Shown: one piece after another, positions 10,181-23,201 of the stretch
Numbering within the stretch: the stretch's first letter is position 1
How the letters are laid out: every line of letters starts with the position of its first letter
Assembly: GCF_029873635.1 (NCBI RefSeq)
Contig: NC_080420.1
Span: 32,107,032 to 32,171,031, forward strand
DNA from: Malania oleifera
Taxonomy: Eukaryota; Streptophyta; Magnoliopsida; Santalales; Ximeniaceae
Direction of reading: 5' to 3'
DNA: 64,000 nt
Translations under genes and position numbers: made by a program
Notes under the pieces: generated by a model
Database searches by the model: none
Seen by the model: the letters and a program-made list of their open reading frames with translations, nothing else
Told to the model about the DNA's origin: nothing

Positions 10181-13100
10181 ATGCTAATGGCAATGGGAAG
10201 AGAGCAAGTTGTTCTCTGTTTTTTGGCGTTGTTCTGCTCGTGGACTCCAACCAGTGGCTTGCTTTCTCCCAAAGGAGTGAACTTTGAAGGTAATTATATA
10301 TATATGGGTATGTTTTAGTTCAGAAAAGCAGAACATATATGGAGTTTAATGTGGATTAATCTGTTTTGCTTCTTCCAAATTGTGTATATGCAGTGCAAGC
10401 TTTGATTAGCATTAAAGAGTCACTGGTGGATCCTCATGGGGTTCTTGGGAACTGGGATGGCAGTGCTGTTGATCCATGTAGCTGGACCATGGTCACTTGT
10501 TCACCTGATAGTCTAGTAATTGGCTTGTAAGTTCTACAGTTACCAAAAAACACATCCCTCTTTGTGATGTAATAAGGAATTTGACATGTTAAGGATATAG
10601 AAAAATTACTGAAAGAATGAAGAGTTTCTTTCTCATTCCTGCAGAGGCACTCCAAGCCAGAATTTGTCTGGCACACTTTCACCAAGTATTGGGAACTTGA
10701 CAAATCTCCAGATTGTGTAAGCACCCACCCTTAATTGAAAAAAGTGTGTAATGAAGTTTCTTCATCCTCTGTTATTAATAGCAGATACTTTAATTTGCAG
10801 TCTCCTACAGAATAACAACATTTCTGGACCAATTCCCTCAGAGCTGGGGAAGCTCTCAAGGCTTCATACACTTGATCTTTCCACCAACTTCTTCACTGGT
10901 GAAATTCCCACTTCTCTGGCTGAGCTGAAAAGCCTTCAGTACCTGTAAGTAGTCCCCAAAAAAATGGAAATTATATGGATAAACTTGAACTTCCAGAAAC
11001 ATGGGATTTGTCCGTTACGAATCAGAATTTTTTAAATGTTATTTCTTTCATAATTTCATTCTGATAATATTTTTTTGGATTTGGAAAAGGAGGTTAAACA
11101 ACAACAGTCTTTCTGGGGAAATTCCATCATCCTTGGCTAACATGACCCAGCTTGAATTTCTGTGAGTTTATTTCAACCATTTTCTTCTGTGATAAAAATA
11201 TCAACGATCAAATGTATCTGAAAGGAGCGTGCTTTTCTGTTTTGTTTCTTGTTCCAGAGACATATCTTATAATAATTTGAGCCATCCCGTGCCACAGATT
11301 CTCGCTAAAACTTTCAAGTAGGTCACTCTTGACAATTTATTTTTCTCTTCTCGGCTCCTGTCATTTTGAAAATGACAAGATGTAACGCTTAACCTGTTGT
11401 TCATCTTTTTTCCCCTTTCCTTTTTCTATTCACACAGCATTGAAGGAAACCCTTCGATATGTGCAACTGGGGCTGCGGAGAACTGCTCTGAGATGACGCC
11501 AATGCCTCTTTCCTTCAACTTGAACAATACACAAAGTAACTACAGAATCCCACCTCTGTTCATGAAGCTGTGTTGTTTCTATTTCTAATTTTATCAGTCT
11601 CATCTCGTCTCCTAAGTTTTCATATTAACTTCAAGTTTGAGCTACTCTCTTTCATTACAGTTTAGTGCACATGATCCCAGGCTCCCAGCTATCCAACCAT
11701 CCAACTCCCTTAATATTGCTTTCTGATTAAGCCTAACATGCAATTTTCTATGCTTTTCTAAGATCCTCTGCCCTCTGGGAGACCTAAAAGCCACAAAGTT
11801 GCATTAGCCTTCGGCTCAAGTCTCGGGTGCATCTGCCTGCTGACTCTTGGATTTGGGTTCCTTCTCTGGTGGAGGCAAAGGCACAACCAGCAGATATTCT
11901 TCGACGTTGGAGGTGAGTAAATTCATTAAGTTTAACTCAGACAAATAAAGCATCAACATTATGAAGTAGTTGACAATATGGAGACATCTAGTTAGTTTAT
12001 CCTTAGTTTTATTAACACATTGTTGCTTCACAATTTCAGAACAAAGCCATGAAGAAGTTTGCCTGGGAAACCTGAAGAGGTTTCAATTCAGAGAACTTCA
12101 GATAGCAACGAACAACTTCTGCAGCAAGAACATACTTGGAAAGGGTGGTTTTGGGAATGTGTACAAGGGGCATCTCCAGGATGGGACTGTTGTAGCTGTA
12201 AAAAGGCTCAAAGATGGGAATGCCATCAGTGGGGAGATCCAATTTCAGACCGAAGTTGAGATGATCAGTCTAGCAGTTCATCGAAACCTTCTCCACCTCT
12301 ATGGCTTCTGTATGACAACAACAGAGAGGCTTTTGGTTTATCCATACATGTCCAATGGCAGTGTAGCCTCCCGTCTCAAAGGTAAAAATGACATCAAAGA
12401 TTGCTCTTCCATTTTCAGTGCACATGAAACAGAAAAATGCATTCTCATCCCTGACATTGTAGTCCTCACAATAGTACTTCTCCTTCCTTCCAGCCAAACC
12501 GGCACTGGATTGGGGTACGAGGAAAAGAATTGCCCTGGGAGCAGCAAGGGGCTTATTATACCTGCATGAGCAGTGTGATCCCAAGATAATTCACAGGGAT
12601 GTGAAGGCAGCAAATATACTTCTTGATGACTACTGTGAGGCAGTAGTAGGAGATTTTGGACTGGCAAAGCTTTTGGACCACCAGGATTCACATGTCACAA
12701 CAGCTGTTAGGGGCACCGTAGGGCATATAGCTCCTGAGTACTTATCAACCGGTCAATCCTCTGAGAAAACAGATGTTTTTGGGTTTGGAATCCTTCTTCT
12801 TGAACTAATAACTGGTCAGAGAGCTCTAGAGTTTGGGAAATCAGCAAACCAGAAAGGAGCTATGTTGGACTGGGTAAAGCAAAAGCCAGAAATGGATATT
12901 TTACTTGAATTTGTTTGGTAGAAATTAGGCTAAACATGTGCTCAATACTGACGGGTATGACTATTGTTGCAGGTGAAGAAAATTAATCAGGAAAAGAAGC
13001 TTGAGATGCTTGTGGACAAGGACCTGAAAAGCAACTATGACAGAATAGAGCTTGAGGAAATGGTTCAAGTGGCACTCTTATGTACCCAATACCTTCCAAG

Positions 13101-13293
13101 TCACAGACCGAAGATGTCTGAAGTTGTTCGAATGCTTGAAGGAGATGGCCTTGCAGAGAAATGGGAAGCTTCTCAGAGAGCTGAAGCAACAAGGTGCAAA
13201 GCCAGTGAATTCTCCTCTTCAGAGAGATACTCTGATCTTACTGACGACTCATCGTTGCTTGTCCAAGCCATGGAGCTCTCTGGACCCAGGTGA
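10181..13293 (+). CDS. NIK: NSP-interacting-kinase-like LRR receptor kinase, 11 exons
   Basis: A plasma-membrane receptor kinase of LRR-RLK subfamily II (NIK/SERK). Exons: 10181-10289, 10394-10526, 10645-10716, 10801-10944, 11090-11161, 11258-11317, 11438-11535, 11763-11912, 12040-12381, 12494-12873, 12973-13293. All introns are GT-AG; the joined frame is open and gives 626 residues, close to Arabidopsis NIK1. In order come a signal peptide, the N-terminal cap [15 protein letters not shown], the DPCSW motif, about five LRRs (one exon each or two), a Pro-rich linker and a TM helix in exon 8. The kinase has [28 protein letters not shown] (RD type), DFG, and an activation loop with TTAVRGTVG. 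The C-terminus [11 protein letters not shown] is typical of NIKs. Family knowledge: NIK1-3 act in antiviral translational control and are targets of geminivirus NSP. Which NIK paralogue it is closest to needs a tree. In-frame ATGs at 10187 and 10193 are alternative starts. Confidence 0.95.
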
Positions 13294-14771
13294 TATCATT
13301 GTTCTACAATGCAAGTACAAAGAGAAGGAAGCTATGGATGGAATCTGAAAGCCAAAAAACAGTGCTGAGACGAGCTTGTTTTATAGCATAGTAGAGCACC
13401 ATATTGGAGCTCTAAAGGAGTGTTAATTTCTTGACTGTACAGAAGCTGATTTGAGGAACTGACAGATTAGGTTGAGTGCTGCTGGCTGCATGTATGTCTT
13501 TTTGTTACATGCTTTTGAGGAGGTCTCCATCTGCGATCTCTAGCTTGTAACAGTAATAATGTTCCAAGGAATGAGTTTTTCTGGTCATTTCAAACTCCCA
13601 AGTCATAGAGAACAACTTCAGAGAAATTTACCAATAAGCATAACTTTGCTGTGTTCATTCTTTGAACTTCTGTAACTTCAATATACCATTCAAGGTTTGA
13701 CATTGGCATTGTAGAACAAGCACCAAAGCTATATATAGAAAGATATAATAGCAAGAAATTCCCTTTACTAGAGCTTTCATAGGCATCCATCAATGTAGTA
13801 TAAATGCTTCTGGTCCTGCACTGCAATCCTTACTGGACTTTACACTTAACAGCAATCCATCCAAAGAATATTTGGCCCATAGGGAACATATAACTTATCC
13901 CTCAATTTAAGAATAAGAAAATAAGGCAATCACTTCTTCCTTGATCATTTTTTAAGCATAAATGCCTTTCAAATTCTATACTGTAACAATGCTTTCATTG
14001 CCCAATATTTTTTTGCAATTGAAAAAATTGGTTGCCCACTTGCTCTTGGCCACATACCCTGCTAGTAAAAGGTTTACTACAATTACTTACCCTGTTATTG
14101 TGTTTCCAAATTGCAGTACAGACTCTGCAATGCGTTCACCAAGTAGCAGAAAAACATGCAAGGTTTGGTATATAAGAAAAGAATGAAATAAAATGATATT
14201 TCACTTTTATTTCTGCATGTTCGTCATTTATTTACTTTTATTCTATTCCACTTAATAAAGAGCATTTAAACTCAGCACAGGAATCTTGCCTGCAGAACAA
14301 AAAAAGACAGTAATTCAAGATAACATAGGCTAAGAGCCAAGATGCTTCAAGATGTGAACTAATATTGTTCCTTCCCCCAGGGCACATCTTCAGATTTAAT
14401 CCTAGTATTACTACTAACTCAATAGGCAACTAAAATTTCAAGACAGCCTGCTTGAGATTTCATTGAGCTAGAACAGAAAAAAGTACTTCATACCCCACCA
14501 TATCTGAAAAACACAAATGAATAATGGGTGCACCTCGCTTGAACAAAATGGATGAAATAACATCAAGTGGCCTTGTTAGATATTATGGATTCTTAATCAT
14601 CATTCTTGATTTTGCAGTCAAAACTTACTATCACAATAATCGCACGTGGAAGCTAAAATTAACATCATGAAGGAATGAATATAATAATAAAAATAAACAA
14701 AAAAGTAAAAGTACACATTTATTTTAAAATTGAAGGGTGAAATCCTAGATTAGCTCCTATCGAGTGAAAAA
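13294..14771 (+). other. 3' UTR of the kinase gene, then intergenic DNA
   Basis: About 13294-13600 is the likely 3' UTR; AATAAT near 13555 is a possible polyadenylation signal. From 13600 to 14771 I see no gene. ORFs on both strands are short and lack family motifs. Confidence 0.5.
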
Positions 14772-15025
14772 AAATTTAGTCCCTATTCTAAGTGCCTAAT
14801 CAACATAAATAATTCAAAAATAATATATAATTTTTATGTAACCAAAAATATCCGAGCCAAAATTGATTAATTGACTAGTCGAAGGGAGGAAGGACGTTTC
14901 TTTAATTTCTACCTCCAATTCATATGAACACCATTAAATTCTTTTAGATAACAAGGTTAATTAATAAAATTAATAAGTACAAGTTCTTAATTGTACAAAC
15001 TAATATATAGGGACTAAAATAAATT
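14772..15025. mobile_element. Possible MITE-like element with terminal inverted repeats
   Basis: AAATTTAGTCCCTAT at 14772-14786 is matched in inverted form by ATAGGGACTAAA plus ATAAATTT at 15007-15026. The enclosed stretch of about 250 bp is AT-rich and non-coding. 'TTTAGTCCCTA' ends are common in plant intergenic repeats. No clear target duplication was found, so this is tentative. Confidence 0.35.
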
Positions 15026-15062
15026 TCAGTTATGAGTACAATGACAAACTTATTATTTCACT

Positions 15063-16583
15063 TCAATCTTGAATGAATAAAATTTCAGCTTGTGCTGAAG
15101 CCCGTCGGAATCTTAACAACTCTATTAACATATTCAATCTTCCATCCATAACATATACACAAGGTGTGATGCTCATTATTTCAAGCACTGGAGAATTTTC
15201 AAGCAAAAATTTGATGAATTCCATCTCATGAGGCACGCCAGACATATCTGTCATCTTGATAATTCGAAGATCTTTGAATGTGCAACCTGAAGACCATTCT
15301 TCCTCCCAGAAATACAAATCAGGGGCTTCTTTTGCAGCTAATGTGTTTGAGGAACCCTATTTACAACCAAATATTAACTTCAGGTTTGGCCATTCAGACA
15401 GGTTGTACCATAAGGTATACCAATAAACAATTAAATCCAAAAATTATTCGGAAAACAAATCTCCTTATGTTCATCATTACTCACCGAGATATGAAGTTCT
15501 CGTAAGCTAGGCGAGTTCATAATCAAGCGTAAAACCACCATGATCTCCTTCATATCTTCAAAACTCACTTGATATAATTCAACATTCTTTAGATTACTAT
15601 ATGTAATTGGAAGTCTTCCCTGATCATTACCTATACTCAAAAACTTGCAACAGAAAGAAACATAAGAATATGGTTAGGCCGTACAGAGCCAGAATTTCCC
15701 CTAGCTCATAACATGCATACATCAAAACGTAAAACTCAGTAAAGTTAAAATAAGCACAACGCAATTTTACCTTTGTGAAGTAGACATGCCCAATGAGCCT
15801 CTCAAGACAAGGTACACCACCAAGCAACTTGACAAAATTGCAGCTTGTCATTTGCTCAATGTGATCAAAATTGTCATCAGTCATATACATTACAACTGAC
15901 AAAGTAACTAAGAGAGGTGTGTTTTCAAGACAGACATCTTTAAATTCACCTTCTAGACACAAGTATTTGAGATTTGGAGCGCGTATATTGAGGGCTAAGC
16001 TATCAAAGTACGACAAAGATAGACTCTCAAGGAGAGGGGAACCAGAAATAAGCGTTTCAATTCCATCAGGGCCAATCGAGACTTGATGAAGGTAGAGGCT
16101 CTTCAAGCACAAAAATCCTTTAAAAGTAGGAGGTGGATCCAATTCGCACCGAAACAACTCCAACCTAATCAATTTTCGACAAGAAAAAAGACAGGATGGT
16201 ACCCTAAACCACTCACCTTCTCCCAGTTCAAGGATCAATTCTTCAAGACCGTTCCTTGAAAGGTAAAGAACCCATTGATCAATATCTGGACAACTTTGCA
16301 AGTGAGATGTTGTAAGTTGGAACTTGTGAATCGGTCCTTGATGAAGTAAGAGCGCCCGCGTGACGAAATGGATAAGGCTATTCTCAACATGTTCTCGGTT
16401 ATTAGAAAGAGGCACGCATTGCTCATCAAACACAAGTTGTGTGAAAGTAGTCCATTTGTACCTCCATTCACTTGATAGGATGCTTGTCCTTACAGCATCC
16501 CTTATTGGCAGCCGCGAAAATATGTTCTCAATAATGCTTACAGGCAAATCACTCTTCGAGTCTGATTCCAGATCATAATCCAT
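15063..16583 (-). CDS. F-box/FBD/LRR protein, 3 exons
   Basis: Substrate-recruiting subunit of an SCF (Skp1-cullin-F-box) E3 ubiquitin ligase, by family. Exons on the minus strand are 16583-15771, 15643-15485 and 15356-15063. All junctions are GT-AG in phase 0; the joined frame is open and encodes 421 residues. The F-box is at residues about 10-55 (DLPVSIIENIFSRLPIRDAV, then WRYKW). LRR-type repeats follow (LKSLYLHQVSI, SPLLESLSLSYFD), and the C-terminus (ENSPVLEIMSI, then an RRAS tract) is an FBD domain. The start at 16583 is chosen because it puts the F-box at the usual distance from the N-terminus. An upstream in-frame ATG at 16634 would add 17 residues. The substrate is unknown; FBD F-box genes form a large, fast-evolving plant family. 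Confidence 0.9.
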
Positions 16584-17460
16584 CTGTATATAGCAGCTAC
16601 AATTGGTGTGATGTCTAGTGTCTTCTTTCAGCAAAGCAATGAAAACTCAAAACCTACCACCAATTTCCAGAAACAAGAAAAAACAAATCATATTTATTTG
16701 TTTGCTGTACTTCAAAGTATCAAACCACACAATCAACAGTAAATCTTAAGTAAATCCATGAAATTTCTCAAAGCGGTAGATATGGTTGCAAGAAAAATGT
16801 AGAAGTTGAAAGAACATGAAATTACAACTCTTACATTTTTAATTACCTCAAGCTCGTAAATTATAATTTAAAAAAAAAAAAAAAAAACTTGAGAACCCCA
16901 ATTGTCAGCAGAGCCTGCAACCACTGCCTGACTTAGCAGCGATTAGCTTTTCCTTTCTCAACAACCAACACAAATTTTCTTCTGTTTTCTCGAAAACCAA
17001 GCAGGGTCGCTGAAAGTTTCTTACTCCCATCATGGAAGACCCAATCAACAGATGAGGGGCGCTTTTCCCTTCTCCAAAACTGAACCAACAACAAACATTT
17101 TCAGTTTTTCCCAAATCTTACTAGGTTTAGTAAAAATTTTAGTATTCCCATCCAGTAAAGGCAACCAACATCATCGCCGAGAAAATCCCATGCGACCCAA
17201 GAAGTGTTCGAGAAGGAGAAATCGAACCCTTCAACGCAAAATCAGATCTTGGAATAATCAAATAAAAAGACAGTTTTCAAGAAAAATAAATAAAAATTCG
17301 CAACAGATTTTTTTTTTTTTTTAAAAAAAAAAACCAAAACAGAAAACACATTAGATCGCAGAGGTAGAGAGTTACCAGAAAAGAGGATGTGAAGGGGTTC
17401 TGTATTGATCTTCTATTGTCGATCATCTGCTCTTGGGCTGCGAGCAGCGGACGGTGGACT
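16584..17460 (-). other. Probable 5' UTR region of the F-box gene
   Basis: No coding exon is seen. On the minus strand, TTTTCTG|GTAACTC at about 17375 is a good splice donor in a purine/pyrimidine-biased leader. A 5' UTR intron from there to just upstream of 16583 is plausible but not proven. A poly-A run lies at 16868-16887 and a T/A run at 17308-17332. Confidence 0.35.
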
Positions 17461-18611
17461 GAGGAAGAAAGGTATTTTATTTTTATTTTATTTTTTGATT
17501 TTTAAGATTTTGGCGACCGTAAGAAAGGAAGGCAAGAAAAATGGGGAAATTAAGTACACAATAAAAGAGTCGGTTGGAGGGTCACCCATTGGTTGGAGTG
17601 CCCCTGCAAATTTTCCTCTTCATTGCCCAATGAGAAAATATGGTACGATAATTTAGAGTGAATTAGGTGGATTATTCCATGAATAAAGGGTGATTTATAT
17701 CCTGCTTAATTTAGGTTAGAATGTTTTCAAAAATAAATATTTATTATAAAAAGTAATAAATTAAGTACTAGACCTAGCAAAGAGGATTGAGTCGAATTGT
17801 CTGTGGCGGATTATCGGGGTGAGAATATTACAATCTATATCTAATTCATTTAAGTTGCAGATTTATGATATTTCAGAACGGATAATTCATGACGGATGAG
17901 AGATAATCTGTCATTCTTATTTATAATATAAATTTTTTTACCATCCAATGAAAAATCTATTTTATAATATAATAAATAAAGTTATTTTTAAAATTATAAT
18001 TTGGTAATATATTAAAATTTAATAACTAATTTCAAAAATTTTTTTTTTTTAATTTTTCAGAGCATGAATTTAGAGACTTATATTTTGATCACAAAAAGAC
18101 TGAATATTTGAGCTTAAATTTGAATGTGGGCATATGAGGTAGACCTAGAGATGCATAAAGTAGTGCAAGAGTTGAGAGTGTGAGACTAGACCTTGGTCAA
18201 TGGAGCTTATGCTAATTGATTTGATGTCTAATAAGCATGAGCATATCATATTATCAATAAATTTAAACATTAGTTGTCTATTGGTGGATATCCATCGGAT
18301 AAAATTCTAACTCCACTAACCGACTCATTTAGAGGCGGATAAAAAAAGTTCAAACTGTATTCAACTCATTTAATGTGTGGATCGGTTATGAATCAATTTA
18401 AGCGGGACGAATCTGATTCAAATTAACAAATTTTTATCCATTTTACTAGGTCTAACTTGTATCATTAAATTGTGTTTAGTTTATATTTAATTAGATATTT
18501 ATTTTTAAAAGTAAATTTTTGTTGATATCCAATTTTGATTACTTGTTTTGGTTGTCAATGTTCGGTGGCTTAAGAGAAAAATAAAGGAAAACAAACTGAA
18601 CTATTACTTCC
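17461..18611. other. AT-rich intergenic DNA
   Basis: No gene, RNA or clear element. The stretch has dispersed-repeat character: variants of 'gcggat' and 'aactcatttaa' recur at about 17810-17900 and 18290-18440. I could not define ends. Confidence 0.4.
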
Positions 18612-18622
18612 TTTACTTATCC
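18612..18622. repeat. LINE target-site duplication, left copy
   Basis: TTTACTTATCC, identical to 26495-26505 at the other end of the LINE, and directly followed by the poly-T (poly-A on the minus strand) tail. Confidence 0.9.
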
Positions 18623-18842
18623 TTTTTTTTTTTTTTTTATCAACTGGGTAAATATATTGATCGACTGAGAATATATACAACTACACTGGGCATTCCCAGG
18701 TCACCTTGTTACCACAATGACAATACAAGTCAAAAGTCCCGAAATACATCAAACCTAAGCATACCCAGGGGCCAAAGAACTGGCCAATCAATATAGCAAT
18801 ACTCAAAGATATCACAAGAACATCAATACATGCAATACAATA

Positions 18843-21800
18843 TCAAGCTGAGAACATATCAAATTTATCAAAAATCGCCCTATAGATATGTCTTTGTATG
18901 ACACTAATTAAATCTATAGGAGGTATTACATGATTATCAAATCTTTTCCTATTCTTAGAGTGCCAAATAAAATAAACAGTAGTAATCAAGCCAATTTTCT
19001 TCCCAATTGAGTGAACTTCATTGCCTTTTGCTTCTTTATGTAACCATTTCACTGTTGCCTTGATTGAAGTCATAGCCCTTTTAATTCCAATCCACTTTCT
19101 TATGCTACCCCACACTTCAGTCGAGTATTTACAGCCGAAGAAAAGGTGTTCAAGTGTCTCCATATCCCTTTTACAGAAGGTACATCTTAAGTCAATCTCT
19201 ACTCCTTGTATCTTGTCACAAGTTGGGAGCTTTCCCTTCCACCCTAGCCATAAGCAAAAAGCATACTTCGAGGAAATTCCATTATACCAGATAGTTTTTA
19301 TCCATGACATTTTTTGACTCTTCTCCCTATAGAAATCATAGAGTGTTTGCGAACCACTTCCCATTCTTTCCATATTTTCTATGGCTGCAGCCGCACTCCC
19401 AGAATTCAACACCAGCTGATCTTTGATTTCAACCAAACTTTTGAATAGGGGGGAGTCATCTTTTTTAGATACAGCATACCAGATTTCAACCTCCTTCAAG
19501 TAAAACTGATGGATCCATTTCATCCATAAACTATCCTTTTTAGCTTGAACATTCCACAACGCTTTAGTCAATAGTGCTTTGTTCCATGTCTTGAGGTAAA
19601 CCACTCCCAAGCCACCTTCTTGTTTTGGCTTACAGATTTCCCTCCAAACAACCAAGGGCTTCCTCCTACCACCCCACAAGAATACTCGGCACAGCTTGAT
19701 TACTTGGTTTAGAACATTCCCTGGAATTGGAAAAATGGCAAGCCAAAAACATTCTATCCCTTGGACAATTGAATTAATTATTTCTAATCTGCCAGCATAA
19801 GTCAAAGTGTGCCCAGGCCACCCTTTAAACAACCCAGCAATTCGATCAATCAAAGGCTTGTAATGGGCAGCATTCAGTTTAGATGACAGCAGTGGAACTC
19901 CTAGGTATCTGAAAGGAAATTCACCCTCTTTGAATCTTGTTTGATTTAAAATAATCTCCAAGTCTCGTGGCTTCATACCAACATGATAAAGGTTTGATTT
20001 CAAACAATTTTCTGAAAGACCAGAGCACTGAGAAAACTCCTTCAAGCAATCCATTAGATAATTTACTGAAACAGTATCTCCCTTAGAGAACAACATGAGA
20101 TCATCGGCAAAGGCCAATTGTGTAATCTTTAGTTCATCACATTTGGGATGGAATTTAAATCTAAATTTACCCTCCAAGGATTTGAGTAGCCTTGATAGGT
20201 ACTCCACACAAATAACAAAAAGTAGGGGTGATAAAGGATCACCCTGCTTAAGACCCTTCCTCCCCTTGAAAAATCCATTTAACCTCCCATTCAGTGATAC
20301 AGAGAAGGAAGCAATCGAGACACACTCCATGATCCAAGTGATCATTTGAGCAGGAAAATTTAAATTCACCAACATATCCTTCGGGAAAGCCCACGAAACA
20401 GAGTCATAAGCCTTTTTCAGATCAATTTTCAGTAGGCATTGAGGGGATATTCTTTTCCTTTTGTATCCTTTTATCAGTTCCTGCACCAGATATATATTTT
20501 CCACCATATTTCTCCCTTTGACAAATGCTACTTGGGCTGGGTTTATCAGGTCTTCCAGGCATGGTTTAATTATACCAGATATCAATTTAGTAATAACTTT
20601 ATACAGAACATTGCAGCAGGATATTGGTCGATAATCACTCACTGTACAAGCATGACTAGTCTTAGGGATTAAAACAATAGAAGTATGATTCATCTGTTTT
20701 AACAATTTGCCACTCTAGAAGAACTCCTTTACTACTAAACAGAATTCATGACCAATGGTATTCCAAGCCTTCTTATAGAAACTTGCAGAGTAACCATCAT
20801 GACCTGGAGCTTTATCATTCCCAATACTGAACAAAGCCTCTTTTATCTCCTCCTTTGATATAGGTCTTAATATGTCATTCCTTCTTGTTTCATTCAACAC
20901 AGCTCCCCTTTTTATCACCTGGGTATTTAAATTTGAACAACTCTCTTCAATACCCAGAAGTTGAGAGTAGAAAGTCACAAACTCAAATGGCACCTAATCA
21001 TATGACTTTGTAAGCTCACCATTCTGTTTCATAACAGCATATATATGATTCCTGCATTTGTTCCTTCGCAACAGAGCATGGAACAAAGAAGAGTTCACAT
21101 CACTATACCTCAAGAACTTACACTTAGCCACTTGGGATAAGAACATCCTGTTAGCATTCTCCAACCTTACTGCTACAACTTTCTTATTATACAATTCCTT
21201 TTGCAATTGGAGGCAAGTAGGATCATCATGTAACTTACTCTGAATTTCCAAGAGTTCATCACTTGCCTTCTTAGCTCAAACTGAGATATGGGAGAAGTGG
21301 CAAGCATTCAGGGATCTTAATGGCCTCTTCAAAGCTTGTAGTTTCCTAACAAAACAGAACTGTTTGCACCCATCATAGCTTCCCTGCCAAACTTCTTTAA
21401 CTCTCTCCTGGAATTTGGGGTGGATTGTCCATATATTAAAGAACTTGAAAGGAAGTCTTCCCAACTCCAGTTCAGTAAACAAGGACACTAGAGAAACTAA
21501 GTGATCAGACAGACTACCAGGAAATTGGTAGTGGACCTGAGTATTCCAGTCATTCAAATACCAAGCCTGATTTACTCTGTCAAGTTTACACCACACTCTC
21601 CCATTAGACCAGGTAAGAAAACAACCTGAGGATTTCAAGTCAGTCAAGCCCACAACATTGAAACATTCACTAATGTCTTTCATATCGTACACTGACACAG
21701 GTACCCCATTTATTTTCTCCTCATTATTCAAAACACAGTTAAAATCTCCTAACAACATCCAAGGTCCAGTAAAGCTAAAACCAGTTTGGGTAATGTCCAT

Positions 21801-22162
21801 CTATAATGGTCTTCTAGCAACTATTGTATTAAATCCATAGATGAAACTCATAAGGCATTCATTCGATGTTACCTGGCATTTAACCAAGCAGTGTATGGCT
21901 TGCTCACTTTTATGGCATACTTGCATCTTCACCTTTTGAGGATTCCAAAGAATTAGGATTCTTTCAGCCCCATGTAACTCAAAATTGTTGACTTGTTCCC
22001 ACAAACTAAATTTCCTACTCATCATTTTTTCCAATCTTTCCATAGATAGTTTTGTTTCCAAAATCCCCATAATATCCAATTTATTTTTCCTAATGAGATC
22101 CTCGATCCCTTTTTGTTTAGGGGCATATTAAGGCCCCTTATATTACATACAGCCGTCTTCAT
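18843..22162 (-). pseudogene. LINE ORF2: endonuclease and reverse transcriptase, broken
   Basis: The protein would nick target DNA and copy the LINE RNA into it. The start is probably the ATG at 22162 (then VCNIRGLN); a frameshift lies between there and 22079. From 22079 to 18843 one frame runs through with only four stops, ending at about 21801, 21276, 20994 and 20715. The APE-type endonuclease shows GDFNCVL and the SDH motif. The RT shows NDKAPGHDGYSASFYKKAW, KIDLKKAYDSVSW, GLKQGDPLSPLLF and the catalytic FADD. A C-terminal zf-RVT region (LRCTFCKRDMETLEHLFFGC) ends the protein. No RNase H domain is seen. Confidence 0.93.
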
Positions 22163-23201
22163 TATGCATGATGGGGGCCAGGCCCCCTTTTTTTAGTTTG
22201 TTGAGTTGGACCACCTCCTTTTTTCCCATTTTTTCTGTGCTTAACAGCAATACTTCCTTCATTTTTGGCTCTATTAGTTTGACTTGGACAACCAGCTTTG
22301 GTACCACTACTAGCCTTTAAAGCACACACCACTTGCTGGTACTCAATCCGACATGGATCAGGATGGTATTCCACTTCTATATCATTGCCTCTAGTCCCAA
22401 GCTTAGAATCCCTTTGAAAATCTACAGGAGTACCAACAGATCCACCTCCCTACAGCCTAGCATTTCCCAAATCATCAGGAACCAAAGCATCAAAGCCAGT
22501 GTTCAGGACCCCCCCCCCCCCAGAGTAGCATTACAAGCCTCCCCAATCCTCTCCTTTATCAGAGAAGACTGAATGCTCACACAATCAACTTTAGGGAATA
22601 AATCACATACCCGATTCATTTTTCTATAACCCAACTGGACTGGCAAAGCCCTACAAATGGGATCAGATAAATACCCATCAAATGTGCCAGCCAAACATTC
22701 AGAAGTCCCTACCTTCTCTTTTCCTTTATCTCCCTTTACCTGTTTATTATTCAGATTATTAACATTCACGCATCCTGACCCTAGCATGTTGCTCTCCACT
22801 TCCTTTGGCTTTGCTGTTTCTACATTCCTTTTCTTAATTCCACAAAAATTAACTATGTGCCCAACATACTTACAGTGAGTATAAAACCTAGGCAGGTTCT
22901 CATATACAACCTTTTGCACCATTTCCTCATCATCAGGGAGGAATACCTTAACTGAATATATAATCTCCTTTGCAACATCCATCTCCTCAAGCACTCTGGC
23001 ATAAAGATTCTGGCTTGCATCATAGTTAACTTATCAGCACATATCGGCTTACCTAGCTCAGAACATATCCTACCCAAGGCCATCGGATTCCACATCTCTA
23101 TTGGTAGGTTCCTTAACTGAACCCAAACAGGTAAAGTGGACCTGTGCTCAGATCCAAATTGGAACATCTTAGGCATCTTTTTCATAAATAAAGTATTACC
23201 C

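Noticed and set aside
12382-12569. Extension of the kinase ORF past 12381 as a truncated protein
   Set aside because: A GT donor at 12382 and an AG acceptor before 12494 restore the kinase domain in frame, so the read-through is intron.
12036-12691. Antisense ORFs over the kinase exons
   Set aside because: They arise from the codon usage of the real sense exons; no motifs.
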